This document shows positions 1 through 7,905 of a DNA stretch of 14,409 bases, one piece after another; the first letter of the stretch is position 1, and every line of letters starts with the position of its first letter. The position numbers and the translations under genes are program-made. The notes below the pieces were generated by a model. That model was not told where the DNA came from. It ran no database searches and saw nothing but the letters and a program-made list of their open reading frames with translations. The stretch is from Ilumatobacteraceae bacterium (GTDB lineage: Bacteria > Actinomycetota > Acidimicrobiia > Acidimicrobiales > Ilumatobacteraceae), in assembly GCA_019090765.1 (NCBI GenBank), contig JAHRVJ010000286.1, positions 1 through 14,409 on the forward strand. Reading direction: 5' to 3'.

Positions 1-575
1 CGCATCTCGATGTCATCTACCACATTGGCCAGAATGAACACCGGGGTGCCGTTCCCACGAAGCAAGACAAAGTCTTCGATTGTTGAATTGTCGAACGAGA
101 CGTCACCTCGAACGAGATCGTGGACCACGGTCGTGCCCTCTGGAACACGAAATCGCAGGACGTGCCCGGGTGCCGGGCCGAGGCCACGGTCACGGGAGTA
201 CCCGTCGTAGCCGTTGGTACCGAGGCGCTTCGCCCGTTCCTGGATCTGATCACCATTGAGGTCGCAGTAGTAGGCGTCTCCCTGTTCGAAGAGTCGCTGC
301 GCCGCGGCTACATGTGCCTCGGCGAACTCGCTCTGGAAATGTGGACCTTCGAAGTGCGGGTCGTCGGCTGCGATGCCGATCCATGCCAGAGCGTCGATTA
401 TCCCCTCGGTCCATTCCGGACGGTTGCGGACTTCGTCGGTGTCTTCGATGCGTAACACAAAGGTGCCACCCAGCCGCCGCGCCATCGCCCAGTTGTGAAG
501 CGCGGTGCGGGCGCCTCCGACGTGGAACGAGCCAGTTGGTGATGGGGCGAAACGAAAGCGAGGGGTCTCAGTCAT
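1..575 (-). CDS. gltX: Glutamyl-tRNA synthetase, N-terminal part (runs off the window edge)
   Basis: Class I aminoacyl-tRNA synthetase that charges tRNA-Glu with glutamate in the cytoplasm. About 191 codons are visible, reading inward from an ATG at 575; the usual length is about 470-500 residues, so the C-terminal half lies beyond base 1. The start reads MTETPRFRFAPSPTG and is followed by the class I HIGH-type motif HVGG at residues 18-21 and GGARTALHNW. Further in are LRIEDTD and the catalytic-domain segment FRVPEG, and near the edge LLRGNGTP followed by ANVVDDIEM, all typical of GluRS. The gene starts 20 bp after the stop of the large glutamate dehydrogenase on the same strand, so the two are probably co-transcribed. 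No good Shine-Dalgarno is visible in those 20 bases. A glutamyl-Q tRNA(Asp) synthetase is the alternative but fits the Rossmann-fold segments less well. Confidence 0.93.
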   Translation of the reverse strand, partial: MTETPRFRFAPSPTGSFHVGGARTALHNWAMARRLGGTFVLRIEDTDEVRNRPEWTEGIIDALAWIGIAADDPHFEGPHFQSEFAEAHVAAAQRLFEQGDAYYCDLNGDQIQERAKRLGTNGYDGYSRDRGLGPAPGHVLRFRVPEGTTVVHDLVRGDVSFDNSTIEDFVLLRGNGTPVFILANVVDDIEM

Positions 576-595
576 GGGTAGGTCGACGCTATCTC

Positions 596-3500
596 TCAGT
601 CGGCGGCCGCAGTCATCGTCAGGTTCCGCAGCTGCCGCAGCGCCACTGACATCGTGGTGAGATTGAATGTGTCGGCACGCCGGATCTCAGTGAGCATCGC
701 GATTACACGCTCGACCGCCCGTTGGTTGGCGGTCATCCAGGCTGCTGGCGAGCCGTCTGCGGAACGCATTACGTGTCGGCTGAGATTGGCCAACACCAGC
801 ATTAGGTCGTCGCGCTGAGCGGAGCGAGCCTGCTGCTGCCATCGATCCGAACGCGGCAGCGACCCAATGCCGTCCCAAAGCCAACCGATATCAAACGCGT
901 CAAATACAGCCCAGTAGGCCGTCGCTGCGTCAGCGACGTTGCACGACTCGCTGTGCGCAAGTTCAACGATGTCAAATCCGGTGTGCATCCATGGCCACCG
1001 CGCCGACCGAGCAGCGAGTTCGGGCGGCACCCCAGCAGCGACCCGCAACTCTCTCAAGGCCACTATGTCGGTTAGTACGCGGCCGGTCACGACCGAGTCC
1101 AACGACTCACCGAGAAAGGCCAGGCCAGCGGCAAAGGTATCGATAGCCGCACCAACGTCAAGGGGAGGGTGACGGTGGCGCAGCAACCAAACCGTGCTCC
1201 GCTCGACCATCCGCCGAACGTCGAGGAATAGGTCGATCTGTGTATCGAGATCAATGGAGGTTGGGATCTGATCAATTTCTCGCCAGAGGCCACTGAAACC
1301 AAAGATGTTGCGCGATGCAAGAAATGCGCGCGTGACATCGGATACCGAAGCTCCTGAATCTTCCGTCATCCGATGGTCGAAGGAGATCCCGGCCAGGTTG
1401 ACCATGTCATTGACCAACTCGGTGGTGATGATTTCGCGTCGTAGCCGGTGACTGCGGATCGCCTCAGGGAATCTCTCCGCAAGGGCGCGCGGGAAGTACG
1501 CCATCAAGTCCGCTTCGAGCGCCTCGTCATCGGGAAGGTCCGAATCCATAATCTCGGCGATGTCAGCATTCTTCGTGTAGGCGATCATCACCGCAAACTC
1601 CGGGGCGCGCAATCCACTCCCGGCGCTCTGCCGAGCAGCAATTTGCTTGTCGCTCGGGAGGTGCTCGCGGGCCCGAACTAGATGCCCATCTGACTCAAGC
1701 GCTTCTAGATAACGCGCATGAACATTGACCATGGGCAGCGCCTGGTTGCGGGCAATCATCAAGGCCAGCGTCTGAGCACGGTTGTGGTCCAGTACCAGAT
1801 CAGCAACATCGGCAGTCATGTCAACCAGCAGCTGGTTGCGCTGCTTGACCGTGAGTTCCCCGTCGCGCACTAACCGGTCGAGAACCACCTTGATATTCAC
1901 TTCGTGGTCGCTGCAATCGACCCCCGCCGAGTTGTCGATCGCGTCGGCATACACCAGACCACCCGACACTGCATACTCAACACGTGCGAGCTGCGTTAGA
2001 CCGAGGTTGCCGCCCTCGCCGATGATTCGACAACGTAGCTCCGAGGCATTGACCCGCAACACGTCGTTAGCTCGGTCACCCACCGACGCATTCGTCTCCG
2101 AGGACCCCTTGACATATGTGCCGATCCCGCCGTTCCAGAGCAAGTCGACCGGGGCCTTCAGAATCGCCGATATCAACTCGTCGGGCCTCAGAGTCGTGGC
2201 TCCGGCATCGAGGCCCAATGCAATGCCGACCTCAGCGCTAACTGGAATCGTCTTGAGCGTCCGGGAATACAGGCCGCCACCAGGCGAGATCAACGCTTGG
2301 TCGTAATCGGCCCACGTAGCGCGGGCCAACTCGAACAAGCGACGCCGCTCATCGTGCGAGGCCCGTGGATCAGGGTTCGGGTCGAGAAATATATGGCGAT
2401 GATCAAATGCTGCCACCAAACAAAGGTGCGGCGACAACAACATCCCGTTACCGAATACGTCACCCGACATGTCGCCAATCCCGACAACGGTCAGCTCATC
2501 GACGTCTACGTCTTTACCGATGACGCGGGCGTGCCGACGGACACTCTCCCAGGCTCCGCGCGCGGTGATACCCATTGCTTTGTGGTCGTAGCCATAGCTA
2601 CCTCCAGAGGCGAAGGCGTCGCCCAGCCAGAAGTCGTATTCCAGTGCGACTTCGTTTGCGATATCGCTAAAGGTGGCCGTCCCTTTGTCGGCCGCGACCA
2701 CGAGATAGGGGTCTTCCCCGTCGTAGATCACCAGGTCTGGCGGGTGGACCACTGCACCGTCGATCACATTGTCGGTCAGTGCCAGCAACCCGTGCACGAA
2801 CCGCCGGTAGCGGTCGACCCCCTCCGCCCGTAGCGCATCTCGGTCGCCGGCAGCCGCAGTAGATCGTTTGACGACGAATCCGCCCTTCGCTCCGACCGGC
2901 ACGATCACCGCGTTCTTCACCATCTGGGCTTTGACCAACCCCAGCACCTCGGTACGGAAGTCTTCAGGCCGATCGCTCCACCGCAGCCCGCCTCGGGCAA
3001 TCAGGCCACCCCGCAGGTGGACGCCTTCGAGGTCTGGCGAACAAACGAAAATTTCGAACTCGGGCCGCGGCTCGGGCAGGAAGTCGATGTCGTGCGGTCG
3101 CAACTTGACCGCGACATCACCGTTCCCGCTGAACGCGTTAGTGCGGTCCGTTCCGTCGATGAGCGTCATCACCGCGCGACAGATGCGATCGTCATCGAGC
3201 GAGGGAACAGCGTCGAGGTGCCTAGACAAGCGTTCATGGACGGCCGTCAGACTCGCCGCTCGTTCCTCTGTGCTGATTCCCAGTGTTGGATCGAAACGTG
3301 TATCGAAGAGTTCGGCTAGCTCGGCAGCAATCTGAGGCTGCCGAACAAGAGCCTGTTCCACGTACACGGGACTGAAGGGAAAACCAGCTTGATGGAGGTA
3401 CCGGATGTACAGCCGAAGGATAGCCACCTGGCGCGAATCAAGGTCGGCAGCAAGCACCAACCGGTTGAGTCCGTCGGCTTCAATATCGCCCGCCAGTAAA

Positions 3501-5302
3501 CCCATGAACGCGAGTTGCAGTTCCTGGTGTTGCGCGTCTCCCATGGCGTCGCTCTTGATACGAACACCGATGTCATAGAGGTAGACGTGAGCATCACGCG
3601 ACACAAACTCAGCCGGATGTTCGTCCACCGCGGTCAGACCCAGATGCTCCATCAACGGCACCAGGTCGGCAATCGTTGCGGGCCGATCGCGAAGAAACAC
3701 TCGGAACCGCCACTCGCCATCGGCGGCGTCAAGCTCGCGACCCAGCGACGTGAGTACCTCCGGTCGCGGCAAGTCTTCATCGGCCGTTGCTGGCGACAGC
3801 ATCGAAGCGACCTTGGCCAATTCACCAACAGCTGCTTCCGGGCGAACCCGCGCTTGATAGTCGGCGGGGACACAGTGGCGTACGACATCAAATACGCGCG
3901 CCCCCTCGATATCGCCATGGACCTCAATCAGTGCGTGCAGTGCCCGCTCAGCCCAAGTTGTCGAGGCGGCATCGATAGCTGCCACCAGACGGTCTGGGTC
4001 GTCCATTGGCTCAGCGCGCACGACCATCGAGATCCGCGCCAGCGAGCTGGTCCCCAGCAACGTTTCAGGATCGCGCACCTCGCCGCCATAGTGCTCACTA
4101 ACCAAGGAAGTCACGATCGAAGGTAGGACCGCGGTGAACCGTGACCGGGGGACGTAGACGAAAACCGTCGTCCAAGGGCCGACGGGTTCGGAAACATCGA
4201 ATACCCGAACGATCTGTCGCTCCTGCAGGCCGACGATTTCGTTGACGATCTCGGCCAGTTCTTCTTCACCCAACTCAAATATGATGTCGCGAGGAAGTGT
4301 CTCAATTACGTTGCGAACAGCGCGACCGGTATGGCTCTCGGCCGCCGCGCCGACGATTTCGATGACCTGCTTGGCTCGTTCACCGATCACGGGTATCGCG
4401 AACACACTCTTGCGGTATGCCGCGCTACTGAGCAATCCAACAAAGCGATGTTCCTCGTGCCCCCCCGGGGTTCGCACGGCAACTGACGTCATCCGCGCCC
4501 CTCGGTGAATGCAAGCGACGGCATCGGTCCGCGAAATCACAAACGCGTCGTCACCCGCAAACAGCGGTGGGTCGATGATCATTGGGTCCAACCGTCCGTC
4601 AGCTCGATACTCGCCGAGCTCGCTGCCGGGCACCAGCGTCAGTTCCGAACTTGATCGGACGTATGAAGCGGCACCCAGAAACACCAGATGTTCGCGGCTC
4701 ATCCATGCCAACAAAGGATCTTCGCCGGAAACGCTGATCAGGCGTTCCCGCATCGGAGCAAAGTCGTCAACGACGCGCTGCACACCTTCGATCGCCTCAC
4801 GGACATCGCGTTCAAGGGCCTGTCGGACATCGGGGGGACACCGATCTACTTCGATCTGTGTCCAAGCCTCGATCTTGCCCAAGCCAGCACCCACAGCGAC
4901 GAAACGATGGTCGGCGTCGCGCTCAACGCCCAGCATCGGGTGCACGAGGAGATGGATGCCAAGCTCGTAGCGGTCAAGAACCAACCGAACCGTGTCGACG
5001 AGAAACGGCACGTCACCGGTGACGAACAACAAGATCGACCGATCGGTCTCCCAACCGTCGCGTTCGATCTCCGGTGAAAGAACCTCGACGAGCGTCTCAG
5101 CATCTTTCCGGACGCGGCCCAGATGTAAGTGAGCTACTCCCGCTGCGTAGGCATCGTCGATTCTTCGATCGTCGGCATCGTCAGGTAACTCGCGGTAGTA
5201 GCGACCAAGGAATTGCTCGAGTAGAGGATCGTCTGACCGGCGCTCACGAGCCAGCGCCTGCAGTCTTCCCAAGATGTCGGCCACGTCGTTGTGAGCACTC
5301 AT
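596..5302 (-). CDS. gdh: NAD-specific glutamate dehydrogenase, large (180-kDa class)
   Basis: Oxidatively deaminates L-glutamate to 2-oxoglutarate and ammonia using NAD+, in the cytoplasm; this class usually works in the catabolic direction. The protein is 1568 residues, in line with the roughly 1,600-residue GDH-180 family (Bac_GDH) seen in mycobacteria and Pseudomonas. The first ~680 residues are the long N-terminal region with ACT-like regulatory folds. The catalytic core starts near RGGLRWSDRPEDFRTE and contains the lysine-rich active-site stretch KAQMVKNAVIVPVGAKGG (K791, K796, K806). The NAD-domain part includes IGEGGNLGLTQLAR and DNSAGVDCSDHE (S1125). An extended C-terminal domain follows. 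The ATG at 5302 is the first in frame, and MSAHNDVADILGRLQALA is a plausible N-terminus. Upstream there is neither a clear Shine-Dalgarno nor a -10 box at leaderless distance. It is divergent from the VIT transporter gene and followed at 20 bp by gltX. Confidence 0.96.
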   Translation of the reverse strand: MSAHNDVADILGRLQALARERRSDDPLLEQFLGRYYRELPDDADDRRIDDAYAAGVAHLHLGRVRKDAETLVEVLSPEIERDGWETDRSILLFVTGDVPFLVDTVRLVLDRYELGIHLLVHPMLGVERDADHRFVAVGAGLGKIEAWTQIEVDRCPPDVRQALERDVREAIEGVQRVVDDFAPMRERLISVSGEDPLLAWMSREHLVFLGAASYVRSSSELTLVPGSELGEYRADGRLDPMIIDPPLFAGDDAFVISRTDAVACIHRGARMTSVAVRTPGGHEEHRFVGLLSSAAYRKSVFAIPVIGERAKQVIEIVGAAAESHTGRAVRNVIETLPRDIIFELGEEELAEIVNEIVGLQERQIVRVFDVSEPVGPWTTVFVYVPRSRFTAVLPSIVTSLVSEHYGGEVRDPETLLGTSSLARISMVVRAEPMDDPDRLVAAIDAASTTWAERALHALIEVHGDIEGARVFDVVRHCVPADYQARVRPEAAVGELAKVASMLSPATADEDLPRPEVLTSLGRELDAADGEWRFRVFLRDRPATIADLVPLMEHLGLTAVDEHPAEFVSRDAHVYLYDIGVRIKSDAMGDAQHQELQLAFMGLLAGDIEADGLNRLVLAADLDSRQVAILRLYIRYLHQAGFPFSPVYVEQALVRQPQIAAELAELFDTRFDPTLGISTEERAASLTAVHERLSRHLDAVPSLDDDRICRAVMTLIDGTDRTNAFSGNGDVAVKLRPHDIDFLPEPRPEFEIFVCSPDLEGVHLRGGLIARGGLRWSDRPEDFRTEVLGLVKAQMVKNAVIVPVGAKGGFVVKRSTAAAGDRDALRAEGVDRYRRFVHGLLALTDNVIDGAVVHPPDLVIYDGEDPYLVVAADKGTATFSDIANEVALEYDFWLGDAFASGGSYGYDHKAMGITARGAWESVRRHARVIGKDVDVDELTVVGIGDMSGDVFGNGMLLSPHLCLVAAFDHRHIFLDPNPDPRASHDERRRLFELARATWADYDQALISPGGGLYSRTLKTIPVSAEVGIALGLDAGATTLRPDELISAILKAPVDLLWNGGIGTYVKGSSETNASVGDRANDVLRVNASELRCRIIGEGGNLGLTQLARVEYAVSGGLVYADAIDNSAGVDCSDHEVNIKVVLDRLVRDGELTVKQRNQLLVDMTADVADLVLDHNRAQTLALMIARNQALPMVNVHARYLEALESDGHLVRAREHLPSDKQIAARQSAGSGLRAPEFAVMIAYTKNADIAEIMDSDLPDDEALEADLMAYFPRALAERFPEAIRSHRLRREIITTELVNDMVNLAGISFDHRMTEDSGASVSDVTRAFLASRNIFGFSGLWREIDQIPTSIDLDTQIDLFLDVRRMVERSTVWLLRHRHPPLDVGAAIDTFAAGLAFLGESLDSVVTGRVLTDIVALRELRVAAGVPPELAARSARWPWMHTGFDIVELAHSESCNVADAATAYWAVFDAFDIGWLWDGIGSLPRSDRWQQQARSAQRDDLMLVLANLSRHVMRSADGSPAAWMTANQRAVERVIAMLTEIRRADTFNLTTMSVALRQLRNLTMTAAAD

Positions 5303-5449
5303 ACGGAGGGTTCCAAGTTTCAGTCAGGTTGGCTGACGGAGCCGAGCGTAGCCGCGGCGAGCAGGCCGCCGTTGGAGGGTCACGGACCGTTGCTGAGATG
5401 GCAATATTAACTCCAGCGGGTCCGTGCAGCCGGAGTATCCTGCAATCCA
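5303..5449. promoter_or_regulatory. Divergent intergenic region with two inverted repeats
   Basis: This 147-bp gap must hold the promoters of both glutamate dehydrogenase (minus) and the VIT transporter (plus). Two inverted repeats are visible. At 5320-5336 TCAGTCA-ggt-TGGCTGA pairs 6 of 7 positions and lies 18-34 bp upstream of the dehydrogenase start, where a repressor or activator could bind. At 5382-5388 and 5419-5425 ACGGACC pairs with GGTCCGT, with a further GCTG/CAGC pair inside, just upstream of the putative VIT -10 box. Neither matches an operator consensus I know well; in particular they are not the IdeR/DtxR iron box. The regulatory role is inferred from position only. Confidence 0.4.
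5436..5441 (+). promoter_or_regulatory. Putative -10 box of the VIT transporter gene (leaderless arrangement)
   Basis: TATCCT fits the TANNNT form of a -10 element and ends 8 nt before the ATG at 5450. Transcription would then begin at or very near the start codon. No convincing -35 was seen. The nearest purine-rich stretch, CGGAG at 5431-5435, is 14 nt from the ATG, rather far for a Shine-Dalgarno. Confidence 0.45.
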
Positions 5450-6160
5450 ATGGGTCGCGCGGAACTACACGAGGGACATCGACGCGTTTCGGGAGGGTTA
5501 GCCCGAGCCGCTGTGTTCGGAGTCAACGACGGGCTGGTATCAAACGTCTCGCTAATCCTCGGCTTCGCCGGTTCCGGGGCGGATGCCTCCGTAGTCCGGT
5601 TGGCGGGGTTGGCCGGCGCAGTGGCCGGAGCGATCTCCATGGCGGCTGGCGAATGGATCAGCATCTCGGCACAGAACGAACTGGTCGCGCGCGAGGTGGC
5701 GATCGAACGGCGCGAACTAGTCCGCAATGCAGAGACAGAAACGGCCGAACTCGCGACGATGTACGAGAGCCAGGGCATCGCTGCGGACACTGCCCGTAAG
5801 GCAGCTGAAGATGTGATGAGCGACACCGAAATCGCACTGCGCGTTCATACTCGCGAGGAAATGGGTGTGGACCCCGCTGATCTCCCGTCGGCGTTCGGGG
5901 CGGCCGCGATCTCACTCGTGTGTTTCGTATTTGGCGCGCTGCTGCCCGTGATCCCCTGGTTCACCGACTCCACCGGGTTCGCGCCAGCCGCGATCTCTGT
6001 AACTATCGGTGTCGTTGCCGCCGCGATCGTGGGCGCGATTATCGGGCGCTTCGCCGAACGTTCAATCACGAAATCGGTGCTGCGGCAGGTAGCGATCGTC
6101 CTTGTTGCGTGCGCGGTCACCTACGCCATCGGCGAAGTTGTCGGCATCAACATCTCCTAA
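5450..6160 (+). CDS. VIT1/CCC1-family Fe2+/Mn2+ transporter
   Basis: Integral membrane protein of 236 residues, of the family that moves Fe2+ or Mn2+ out of the cytoplasm (vacuolar iron transporter relatives). The first membrane segment carries the family motif FGVNDGLVSNVSLILGFAG (about residues 21-39). Segment 2 ends with the conserved AGEWISISAQNEL. A charged Glu/Met-containing loop of about 60 residues follows (about 75-140), corresponding to the cytosolic metal-binding domain of VIT proteins. Three more hydrophobic segments lie at about 147-170, 178-203 and 211-231, giving five in all, as expected. The ATG at 5450 leaves a short N-tail (MGRAELHEGHRRVSGG), which is normal for bacterial members. 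Which metal it carries cannot be told. It is transcribed away from the glutamate dehydrogenase gene; a small CACCG/CGGTG hairpin (6163-6177) follows the stop but is too weak to call a terminator. Confidence 0.92.
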   Translation: MGRAELHEGHRRVSGGLARAAVFGVNDGLVSNVSLILGFAGSGADASVVRLAGLAGAVAGAISMAAGEWISISAQNELVAREVAIERRELVRNAETETAELATMYESQGIAADTARKAAEDVMSDTEIALRVHTREEMGVDPADLPSAFGAAAISLVCFVFGALLPVIPWFTDSTGFAPAAISVTIGVVAAAIVGAIIGRFAERSITKSVLRQVAIVLVACAVTYAIGEVVGINIS

Positions 6161-6208
6161 GCCACCGAACGCCGGTGCAGGTGCCGGTCGGGCCCTAAGC
6201 AGAACGGA

Positions 6209-6214
6209 TAGCTT
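6209..6214 (+). promoter_or_regulatory. Putative -10 box of the M14 lipoprotein gene (leaderless arrangement)
   Basis: TAGCTT ends 7 nt before the GTG start at 6222, inside the 61-bp gap after the VIT gene. This is the same spacing as at the copA promoter and suggests independent transcription without a 5' leader. No clear -35 was found. Confidence 0.4.
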
Positions 6215-6221
6215 TCGACTC

Positions 6222-7157
6222 GTGCGAGCTCCGATTCTGATCAGCGTTACGGCCTTCTTTGCGCTCGCCTCGTGCAGCAGCGACGAGGCCGCCGGTGTCG
6301 ACACTTCACCGTCGCCGACTACGGCCACCATCGTTCCTTCAACGCCAGCGCCGACCTCAACATCTACCCCAGGCGCCACTAGCACCAGCAGCACCGCGAC
6401 GACCAGCACCACAAGTAGTACGACCAGCACCTCGACAACGTCCACCACCAGTACCTCCACAACCACAATTCCGCCCATCCCGGCGGTACCCGGCGCGCTC
6501 GATCTGGCGAGTGATTTCGTGGGCCTCGGCTTTTCAGCGGAAGGCCGCCCAATCTTTGCCAACCGTCACGGAACTCCGGGCGGTCGCCGAGTGCTAGTAA
6601 TCGGGGTGATCCACGGCGACGAGGACGACGGTCTCGCCATTGTCAATAACCTGTCCACCCAACCGGTGCCCGATGGAGTCGAACTCTGGCTGGTCGAATC
6701 GATGAATCCCGACGGTCAGGCCAACCTCGACCGTCACAACGGCAACTCTGTCGACCTGAATCGCAACTTCCCTTACAAATGGGGACCAATTGGCGAACCT
6801 GGGAACGGCCAGTACGCCGGCACCGGGCCAGCCAGCGAACCCGAGACGCAAGCGATCGTCAATCTCATCAGCCAGCTACAGCCTGACATCGCGATTTGGT
6901 ATCACCAGGATCTCTTTGTGGTCAACCCCGCGAGCGGCCGCGAGGGCCGAGTTCGAGCGCGCTATGCCGAATTGGCAGGTCTGCCAATGGGTCAGATCAC
7001 TGGCGGCACCTACACCGGCATCGCCGCGACCTGGGCCCGTAACGAACTGTCGGGCAACGATGGCGTCGCGTTCATCGTGGAACTGGGCTCGACACTCTCA
7101 CCAACTGAAGCTGCGACGCACGCCGATGCGGTTCGTACAATCGCTGTCGAAGGCTGA
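6222..7157 (+). CDS. Lipoprotein zinc carboxypeptidase, M14 family (MpaA-like)
   Basis: Predicted cell-surface lipoprotein of 311 residues with an M14 metallopeptidase domain, the family that includes carboxypeptidases and the murein-peptide amidase MpaA. A GTG start at 6222 gives a classical lipoprotein signal (MRAPILISVTAFFALASC) with lipobox LASC and lipidated Cys18; frame-compatible upstream starts would overlap the VIT gene and spoil the signal peptide. Residues 28-82 are a Ser/Thr linker. The catalytic domain follows: zinc ligands H131 and E134 in HGDE, the substrate-binding segment DLNRNF (178-183, R181), the third zinc ligand H228 in WYHQD, and the general-base Glu E287 in VELG. All key residues are present, so it should be active. 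Likely substrates are peptidoglycan-derived or other peptides outside the membrane; the precise substrate is unknown. Confidence 0.9.
   Translation: MRAPILISVTAFFALASCSSDEAAGVDTSPSPTTATIVPSTPAPTSTSTPGATSTSSTATTSTTSSTTSTSTTSTTSTSTTTIPPIPAVPGALDLASDFVGLGFSAEGRPIFANRHGTPGGRRVLVIGVIHGDEDDGLAIVNNLSTQPVPDGVELWLVESMNPDGQANLDRHNGNSVDLNRNFPYKWGPIGEPGNGQYAGTGPASEPETQAIVNLISQLQPDIAIWYHQDLFVVNPASGREGRVRARYAELAGLPMGQITGGTYTGIAATWARNELSGNDGVAFIVELGSTLSPTEAATHADAVRTIAVEG
6303..6467 (+). repeat. Low-complexity Ser/Thr-rich linker coding region
   Basis: Fifty-five codons, almost all Thr or Ser with some Pro and Ala, link the lipidated N-terminus to the M14 catalytic domain (residues 28-82). The DNA is a run of degenerate ACC/AGC/ACG/TCG triplets. 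Such a tether would hold the enzyme away from the membrane within or beyond the peptidoglycan and could be O-glycosylated. Its length may vary between strains by slippage. Confidence 0.8.
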
Positions 7158-7172
7158 GCGGTAACCGCCGCT
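7157..7172. terminator. Weak hairpin between convergent genes
   Basis: AGCGG pairs with CCGCT around a six-base loop in the 25-bp gap between the convergent M14 peptidase and nitroreductase genes. The stem is only five pairs and there is no T-run on either side, so it is at best a weak bidirectional terminator; the placement is the main argument. Confidence 0.25.
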
Positions 7173-7182
7173 TACTCGCGAG

Positions 7183-7833
7183 TCAGACGAAGGTGGCGAA
7201 TACTTCAAGTGGCTCGCGCGCGGTCACCAAGGTATTGATGGGTGCTTGGGTGTCGCCGTGGCCGATCGCCACGCCACAGAAGATCCGCAAGTCGCTGCTC
7301 GCGCCGACAAACTCGCTCACGGCGTCTTCATAGACCGCCCACGCTTCTTGCGCACACGTATCTACACCTGCCTCCTGAGCCAGCAACATAAAGGTCTGCA
7401 GGAACATGCCGAGATCCGACCATTGCGGCGGGCCCATGCTGCGATCAAAAAAGCAGAAGATGGCTGCGGGCGCCCCGAAGAAGTCGAGGTTCTTGGCGAA
7501 CTGCGCCAATCGCCCCGGCTTGTCATCGCGTTCGATCCCAAGCGTCGCGTACATGTCTTCGCCAACCTTGTAGCGCGATGAACGGTGTGGCTCGATGAGC
7601 GGCGACGGATAGATCTCATAGGCCAACGGCTCGACCGGACGATCTATGAGGAACTCGCGGAACCGCGTCATCGAATCTCCATTGACGACGTAGATCCGCC
7701 ACGGCTGAACATTGCCGCCCGAAGGGGCGCGCGATGCCGTTGTCAAGAGCTGAGCAATGAGTTCGTCATCGACCGGGTCGTCGCGAAACGCGCGGACCGA
7801 CTTGCGGGCGTTGACAGCATCGGTAACGTTCAT
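7183..7833 (-). CDS. Nitroreductase-family FMN oxidoreductase
   Basis: Flavoprotein of 216 residues that would use NAD(P)H to reduce nitro compounds, quinones or similar acceptors. The N-terminal FMN-binding signature NARKSVRAF is at residues 8-16 and the second FMN/dimer segment APSGGNVQPWRIYVV starts near residue 36. The C-terminal part has the family pattern CGVAIGHGD followed by PINTLVTARE. I chose the ATG at 7833 because it places the RKSVRAF motif at the usual distance; a longer reading from 7896 would translate through the long hairpin and add unrelated residues. It lies on the same strand as the copper genes, 72 bp after copZ, with the hairpin between. A copper-induced nitroreductase (CinD) is known from Lactococcus lactis, so a role in copper stress is possible but not shown here. 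No promoter or Shine-Dalgarno is evident in the 15 bases after the hairpin. Confidence 0.9.
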   Translation of the reverse strand: MNVTDAVNARKSVRAFRDDPVDDELIAQLLTTASRAPSGGNVQPWRIYVVNGDSMTRFREFLIDRPVEPLAYEIYPSPLIEPHRSSRYKVGEDMYATLGIERDDKPGRLAQFAKNLDFFGAPAAIFCFFDRSMGPPQWSDLGMFLQTFMLLAQEAGVDTCAQEAWAVYEDAVSEFVGASSDLRIFCGVAIGHGDTQAPINTLVTAREPLEVFATFV

Positions 7834-7848
7834 TACCGCAGTCTTGCC

Positions 7849-7899
7849 CGTTTGTGTGGGGTTTTTGGCGCCCAGGCGCCCAAAAACCCCACACAAACG
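7849..7899. terminator. 51-nt near-perfect palindrome after copZ (candidate terminator)
   Basis: The left arm 7849-7866 pairs perfectly with 7882-7899 (18 bp). After a one-base bulge at C7881 a further five pairs (GGCGC/GCGCC, 7867-7871 with 7876-7880) close a CCAG loop. It begins 6 nt past the copZ stop and ends 15 nt before the nitroreductase ATG. Its position suggests transcription termination or partial read-through control. It lacks the normal layout of an intrinsic terminator: the T5 tract is on the 5' arm and A5 on the 3' arm on both strands, and no T-run follows the stem. An mRNA-stabilising structure or a member of a dispersed palindromic repeat family is the alternative. Confidence 0.6.
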
Positions 7900-7905
7900 A
7901 GGTAT

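Noticed and set aside
5074..5799. Plus-strand open frame of 241 codons
   Set aside because: It is antisense to the start of the glutamate dehydrogenase and then overlaps the VIT gene in another frame; the translation is Arg/Gly-rich with no motif.
6102..6221. Longer M14 peptidase reading starting inside the VIT gene
   Set aside because: It overlaps the VIT C-terminus by 59 bases and buries the lipoprotein signal peptide; the GTG at 6222 gives a textbook signal and lipobox.
7834..7896. Longer nitroreductase reading from 7896
   Set aside because: The added residues are translated from the palindrome and do not resemble the family; the ATG at 7833 gives the normal distance to the RKSVRAF motif.
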